Assembly (NCBI GenBank): GCA_003075315.1
Contig: QDFQ01000001.1
Span: forward strand, 372,001-436,000
From: Arthrobacter sp. TPD3018
Lineage (GTDB): Bacteria; Pseudomonadota; Alphaproteobacteria; Sphingomonadales; Sphingomonadaceae
Length of the DNA: 64,000 bases
Reading direction: 5' to 3'
The first letter of the stretch is position 1, and each line of letters starts with the position of its first letter. The position numbers and the translations under genes were made by a program. A model generated the notes under the pieces. That model searched no databases. It was not told the origin of the DNA and worked only from the letters and a program-made list of their open reading frames with translations. Below, piece by piece: positions 60,535 to 64,000 of the stretch.

Positions 60535-61830
60535 TCACCCCCGCTCCGTCAACGCCCGCCACGCATAGACGAACAGCACCACTAGCGCCGCCGCGGCGGT
60601 CAGGTATGGCAGCGGCCGCGACAGTTCGTACAGGCCGACGCCGATCGACGGTCCGAGCACGAAGCTCGCGCCGTTGACGCTCGTTACTTTGCCGGCGACC
60701 GACCCTTGCGCGGCGGGTCCGACTGCAAGGCTCGACCCCGCGGTAAACCCCGGCCGCGTGAAGCCGAAGCCCAGGTTCGCCAGCGCATAAGCGGTGGCGA
60801 TGCCGTAGAGCGACGTCGCCAGCCCGGTCAGCGCCACGCCGATCGCGGCGAGCACCAGCCCCACCAGCACCAGCCGCCGCGGCGTCAGGCCAAGCAGCGG
60901 GATTACCCCCCATTGCACCAGCAGCGCCGCGCCCGCGCCCATCATCAGCACGATGCCGGTCGGCTCCAGCGCCAGCGCGGGCGCGATATGCAGGCGGTCG
61001 ATGACGAGGAAGCCGATCGCCTGGCTGGTCATCGCCTGGGCATGGCCCATCACCAGCCCGGCTATCATCCAGGCGCGCACGCGCGGATCAAGATAGCCGA
61101 CATGCTCGATATGCGGCTGCGTCGCGGCGGCGACGGTCGCGCCGGTGGGGGCGCCGCCGATCGAGGGATAGGCGGAGGAGGCGCCATGTTCATGGAACGC
61201 CGCCCGCCGGTCGTCGGGCAGGATCGCCCGCACCGTGATCCATACGCCGACGCCGAACACCGCGAAGACGAAGGCGGGGCCCGCCAGCCCCACCTCGATG
61301 CGGCCGAGATGGCCGAGCAGCAGGTACGGCGCGATCGCCGGCCCCAGGATCGTGCCGAGCCCGAAGGCGCTGGCGAGCAGGGTGAGCGCGCGTGTGCGAT
61401 CCTCACGGCTCGTCTCGCCGGCGACCAGCGCCTGCACCGCAGGCGGCGCGGCGGAGCCGAACGTGCCGTAGATCAGCCGGCCGGCGATGAAGAGGCCGAA
61501 GGCGGCGGTGCCGCCGATCCAGCCGTTGATTCCTGCGGCGAGGAACAGGCCGCACAGGCTGAGCGACACCGAAAAGCCGCCGACGCCCAGCAAGATCATC
61601 GCGCGATGCCCGTGCCGATCGGACCGGTTGGCCCAGAAGGGCGCGGCGATGACCCATAACAGCGCCGATACCGAGAAGGCGGCGGCGACGGCGCTGTCGG
61701 CGACCTTCAGCGAACGCCCCAGCGCGGGCAGGATCGATTGCAGCGCGGTATTGCCCGCCGCGATCGTCAGCATGACGAGAAACATGAGCGCAAAGCGCCG
61801 GTCCATCGGGCTGCGGGTCCGGCCGGTCAT
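60535..61830 (-). CDS. Major facilitator superfamily transporter
   Basis: A 431-residue membrane protein with about 12 helices in two halves. APFWANRSDRHGHRAMILLG is the loop 2-3 MFS motif (usually GxLaDrxGrr). GRLIYGTFGSAAPPAVQALVAGETSREDRTRAL and FGLGTILGPAIAPYLLL are typical of drug:H+ antiporter 12-helix members. The start overlaps the ABM monooxygenase gene stop (ATGA), so both are on one transcript. The substrate is unknown. Confidence 0.9.
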   Translation of the reverse strand: MTGRTRSPMDRRFALMFLVMLTIAAGNTALQSILPALGRSLKVADSAVAAAFSVSALLWVIAAPFWANRSDRHGHRAMILLGVGGFSVSLSLCGLFLAAGINGWIGGTAAFGLFIAGRLIYGTFGSAAPPAVQALVAGETSREDRTRALTLLASAFGLGTILGPAIAPYLLLGHLGRIEVGLAGPAFVFAVFGVGVWITVRAILPDDRRAAFHEHGASSAYPSIGGAPTGATVAAATQPHIEHVGYLDPRVRAWMIAGLVMGHAQAMTSQAIGFLVIDRLHIAPALALEPTGIVLMMGAGAALLVQWGVIPLLGLTPRRLVLVGLVLAAIGVALTGLATSLYGIATAYALANLGFGFTRPGFTAGSSLAVGPAAQGSVAGKVTSVNGASFVLGPSIGVGLYELSRPLPYLTAAAALVVLFVYAWRALTERG

Positions 61831-62165
61831 GCCGCGCGGCGCCCGGTGCGGTCCCAGGCATAGTCGTGCGTCACGGCGCAGACGAGGACCTGATAGCGGT
61901 CGTACCAATGCGCCCGGCCCGCGTTGCGGATCGCTGCGTGATCGGGCTGGTCGCGCCAGGCGATGGCCGCCGCTTCGTCCGCCCAATAGCTGATCGTGAT
62001 GCCGGCGCCGTCCGCGCCCCGCACGCTGTCGACGCCGCGATAGCCCGGTTGGCGTGCCGCAAGATCCGCCATCGCCGCAGCGGCAGCGTCATAGCCCGCC
62101 GCGTCGGCGCCGTTGCGCTGCGAGGTAAAGATCACCGCGACCTCGCCAGCCCGTTGCACTGCCAT
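61827..62165 (-). CDS. Antibiotic biosynthesis monooxygenase (ABM) domain protein
   Basis: A 112-residue ferredoxin-like fold protein. EVAVIFTSQRNGADAAGYDAAAAAM, QPGYRGVDSVRGADGAGITISYWADEAAAIAWRDQPDHAAI and WYDRYQVLVCAVTHDYAW match the ABM family. Members include cofactor-free monooxygenases and haem-degrading enzymes, and many have no known role despite the name. It is linked by ATGA to an MFS gene. Confidence 0.87.
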   Translation of the reverse strand: MAVQRAGEVAVIFTSQRNGADAAGYDAAAAAMADLAARQPGYRGVDSVRGADGAGITISYWADEAAAIAWRDQPDHAAIRNAGRAHWYDRYQVLVCAVTHDYAWDRTGRRAA

Positions 62166-62362
62166 GGTTTCTTCCCCTCCGTCATCCCCTTCCTAGTCCG
62201 GCGACGGGGCAGGGCAAGCGGTGTCGCAGGGGTGCTCGCTGCGACGAACCGCAGGGGGCCACGCAACCGCATGTCTTGAAACGCGTTCGGGAAACGTGGC
62301 ACGGGGTGTTTTCCGCGCGGTCCTGCGCGGGGTCCCGACACGCGATCAACGACAGGAAACCG

Positions 62363-62974
62363 ATGCCCTCTTCGACCACCGCCGCCAGGCGCCGTACCCG
62401 TGGCACCGGCGTGCCGAGCCCGGTCGCGATGTTCTTTCAGGGCTTCCTGAAGCATCCGGTGATGGTGGGGTCGATCATCCCGTCGTCGGACAAGCTGATC
62501 CGCAAGATGCTGGCGCCCGTCGATTGGTCGGCATGCAAGGTGTTCGTCGAATATGGTCCGGGCGTCGGCACCTTCTGCCGCCCGATCCTGGAGCGCATGG
62601 CGCCCGACGCGACGCTGATCGCGATCGACACCAACCCCGATTTCATCCGCTACCTCGACCACACGATCACGGATTCGCGCTTTGTCGCGGTCGAGGGATC
62701 GGCGGCGGACGTCGAGCGGATCGTGCGCGAACGCGGGCACGACCATGCCGATTACGTGCTGTCGGGCCTGCCCTTTTCGACGCTGCCCGCCGGCGTCGGT
62801 CCGGCGATCGCCGCGGCGACGCATCGCGTGATCCGTCCCGGCGGCGCTTTCCTGGTCTATCAATTCTCGCCCAAGGTGAAGGACTTCCTCACCCCCCATT
62901 TCACCAATATCGATCACGATATGGAATGGTGGAACGTACCCCCCGCCCAGCTCTATTGGGCGTGGAAGGATTGA
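62363..62974 (+). CDS. Class I SAM-dependent methyltransferase (PmtA-like)
   Basis: A 203-residue methyltransferase. FFQGFLKHPVMVGSIIPSSDKLIRKML and VEYGPGVGTFCRPILERM (the SAM-binding glycine loop) plus DYVLSGLPFSTLPAGVG resemble phospholipid N-methyltransferases of the alphaproteobacterial PmtA type and rRNA dimethylase-like enzymes. AGGAAA precedes the ATG at 62363; an upstream in-frame ATG at 62276 gives an unusual extension. If PmtA-like it would methylate phosphatidylethanolamine at the membrane (inference), and the last gene of the window is a cardiolipin synthase. Confidence 0.83.
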   Translation: MPSSTTAARRRTRGTGVPSPVAMFFQGFLKHPVMVGSIIPSSDKLIRKMLAPVDWSACKVFVEYGPGVGTFCRPILERMAPDATLIAIDTNPDFIRYLDHTITDSRFVAVEGSAADVERIVRERGHDHADYVLSGLPFSTLPAGVGPAIAAATHRVIRPGGAFLVYQFSPKVKDFLTPHFTNIDHDMEWWNVPPAQLYWAWKD

Positions 62975-63064
62975 TCGCCAAAATGGCCTGCTACGACACA
63001 ATCAAACGATTTTGCCGATGCGGGCCCTTTTCCTTCACGTCGGGTTAAGCTAATCGCGTCCGAT

Positions 63065-63550
63065 ATGGACGCTCCAAAGCATTCCTCTGCCCTGTTCCTG
63101 CGCGACACCGCGATCCGCCGTGGCATGGAATTGATGATGTTCGCCCAGACGCGGTTTTTGCGCACGGCGGACGAAAAGCTGGCCGAACTGGGCCTCGGGC
63201 GCGCGCACCACCGCGCGCTGTATTTCATCGGCCGCTGCCCCGACGTCACCGTCGGCGACCTGCTGTTGCTGCTGGCGGTGACCAAACAGTCGCTCGGCCG
63301 CGTGATGAAGGATCTGGTCGATCGCAACCTCGTCTGCATGCGTGCCGGGGATGTCGATCGCCGCCAGCGCCTGCTACGCCTGACGGAAGAGGGGGTCGCG
63401 CTGGAGACCGCATTGTTCGAGGAACAGCGCGACCGCATGGCCAAGGCATACAGCTATGCTGGGCAAGAGGCGGTGGCAGGCTATTGGGCGGTGATGGAGG
63501 CGCTGATCCCCGCAGAGGCGCGCGCACAGATCGACGCGCTGGGCCGGTGA
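63065..63550 (+). CDS. MarR family regulator, PetP-like (copy 2)
   Basis: A 161-residue winged-helix regulator, paralogous to 47914-48405 over its whole length. FLRDTAIRRGMELMMFAQTR, LGLGRAHHRALYFIGRCPDVTVGDLLLLLAVTKQSLGRVMKDLVDRNLV and VDRRQRLLRLTEEG are shared blocks. GLGRAHHR and TKQSLGRV are the recognition region. The partner promoters are unknown. It is convergent with the cardiolipin synthase gene (7-base gap). Confidence 0.9.
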   Translation: MDAPKHSSALFLRDTAIRRGMELMMFAQTRFLRTADEKLAELGLGRAHHRALYFIGRCPDVTVGDLLLLLAVTKQSLGRVMKDLVDRNLVCMRAGDVDRRQRLLRLTEEGVALETALFEEQRDRMAKAYSYAGQEAVAGYWAVMEALIPAEARAQIDALGR

Positions 63551-63557
63551 CGCGCGG

Positions 63558-64000
63558 CTAGTCGTCGATGCCGAAGTTCAGCCCGCGCGACACGCCGGGA
63601 TCGACCACCGCGATCAGCAGATAGGCAGCGAACTGGCGCAGGCGCTGCAGCACGCCGGTATGCGCCTTATACCAGCTGCGCGTGATCGGCTGCGATCGCG
63701 CGATCTCGCCTTCGATATAGCTCCGGACATGCGCGGCAAAGGCGGCGTCGTGGACGCGCAGCATCAGCTCCATGTTGATGAACAGGCTGCGCATGTCGAA
63801 ATTGGCCGATCCGACATAGACGACGTCATCGATGACGTAGAGCTTGGTGTGCAGCTTGGTCGGCAGATATTCGTACAGCGCGACGCCCTTGCGCAGCAGG
63901 CCCGCATAGGTGAAGCGCGCCGCCGCGATCGTTGCATTGTTGTCGGATTTGGACGCGGTGACGACGCGCACCTTCGCCTTGCGCCGCCCCGCTTTGTCCA
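63558..64000 (-). CDS. Cardiolipin synthase / phospholipase D family protein, C-terminal part (runs off right edge)
   Basis: Only the C-terminal 147 residues or so are in the window; the frame is open to the right edge. The second HKD motif is HTKLYVIDDVVYVGSANFDMRS, preceded by ALYEYLPTKL and followed by SLFINMELMLRVHDAAFAAHVRSYIEGE, as in cardiolipin synthases of the PLD superfamily. The enzyme would condense phosphatidylglycerol or related lipids at the inner membrane. The first HKD motif is outside the window. Confidence 0.9.
   Translation of the reverse strand, partial: DKAGRRKAKVRVVTASKSDNNATIAAARFTYAGLLRKGVALYEYLPTKLHTKLYVIDDVVYVGSANFDMRSLFINMELMLRVHDAAFAAHVRSYIEGEIARSQPITRSWYKAHTGVLQRLRQFAAYLLIAVVDPGVSRGLNFGIDD

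Noticed and set aside
1..64000. tRNA, rRNA, CRISPR arrays, insertion sequences and prophage
   Set aside because: No T-loop style sequences, spaced direct repeats, transposase motifs or phage genes were recognised on either strand.

Overview
The window is a GC-rich, gene-dense chromosomal segment of an alphaproteobacterium, almost certainly a member of the Sphingomonadaceae (Sphingomonas or a close relative). This rests on a RarD-type permease, a TonB-dependent receptor with a DIVVTG start motif, PetP-type MarR regulators, a cytochrome oxidase assembly cluster upstream of thrC, a bacterial CDC48-type AAA ATPase, and dispersed GTCATCCC/GGGATGAC repeat pairs. No rRNA, tRNA, CRISPR array, insertion sequence or prophage was seen. 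The content is mostly core chromosome with some lineage-specific modules.

Layout. 1-2.3 kb: end of a membrane protein, DedA, aldo/keto reductase. 2.9-6.2 kb: a three-gene nucleic-acid repair set on the minus strand (radical SAM protein, hemerythrin protein, DUF4130-UdgX fusion). 6.5-12 kb: smc, two DsbA-like periplasmic thioredoxin-fold proteins and a DciA-type (DUF721) protein. 12-15.3 kb: mutY, a serine hydrolase and nudC, joined by 4-base stop/start overlaps. 15.4-18.7 kb: a GH130-type protein divergent from a KdgK-like sugar kinase, then RarD. 18.8-20.2 kb: small hypothetical genes and a MarR-like gene. 20.2-30.3 kb: a chemotaxis operon on the minus strand (two MCPs, STAS, CheA, CheR, CheB, CheD, CheY, CheW, a second CheB lacking its catalytic serine, and a short unknown).

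30.5-36.3 kb: gamma carbonic anhydrase, an alpha/beta hydrolase and the tyrosine/homogentisate degradation genes (hpd, hmgA, maiA and a Rieske protein) with a divergent MarR gene. 36.4-41.3 kb: a TonB receptor with a glycine-rich insert and a two-gene osmoprotectant-type ABC importer. 41.4-44.4 kb: SDR, pterin carbinolamine dehydratase, metallopeptidase, ccmA, ccmB. 44.6-46.8 kb: rRNA methyltransferase and thrC. 47.2-48.9 kb: DUF1993, a PetP-like regulator and a hypothetical gene preceded by a possible attenuator. 49.1-52.8 kb: cytochrome oxidase subunit III and assembly genes (ctaB, small protein, ctaG, ctaE, DUF983, SURF1) without subunits I and II. 53-57.8 kb: haem-oxygenase-like protein, DUF1489, MgtE, cyclophilin, an orphan Flp pilin, LysR. 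57.8-64 kb: a candidate small RNA, CDC48-type ATPase, MFS, ABM monooxygenase, methyltransferase, a second PetP-like regulator and the end of a cardiolipin synthase.

The points most worth following are the UdgX/radical SAM/hemerythrin set, the degenerate CheB inside a complete chemotaxis operon, a putative leaderless leader peptide with an intrinsic terminator, and a structured intergenic RNA ahead of the CDC48 gene. All calls come from reading the sequence. No database search was run.
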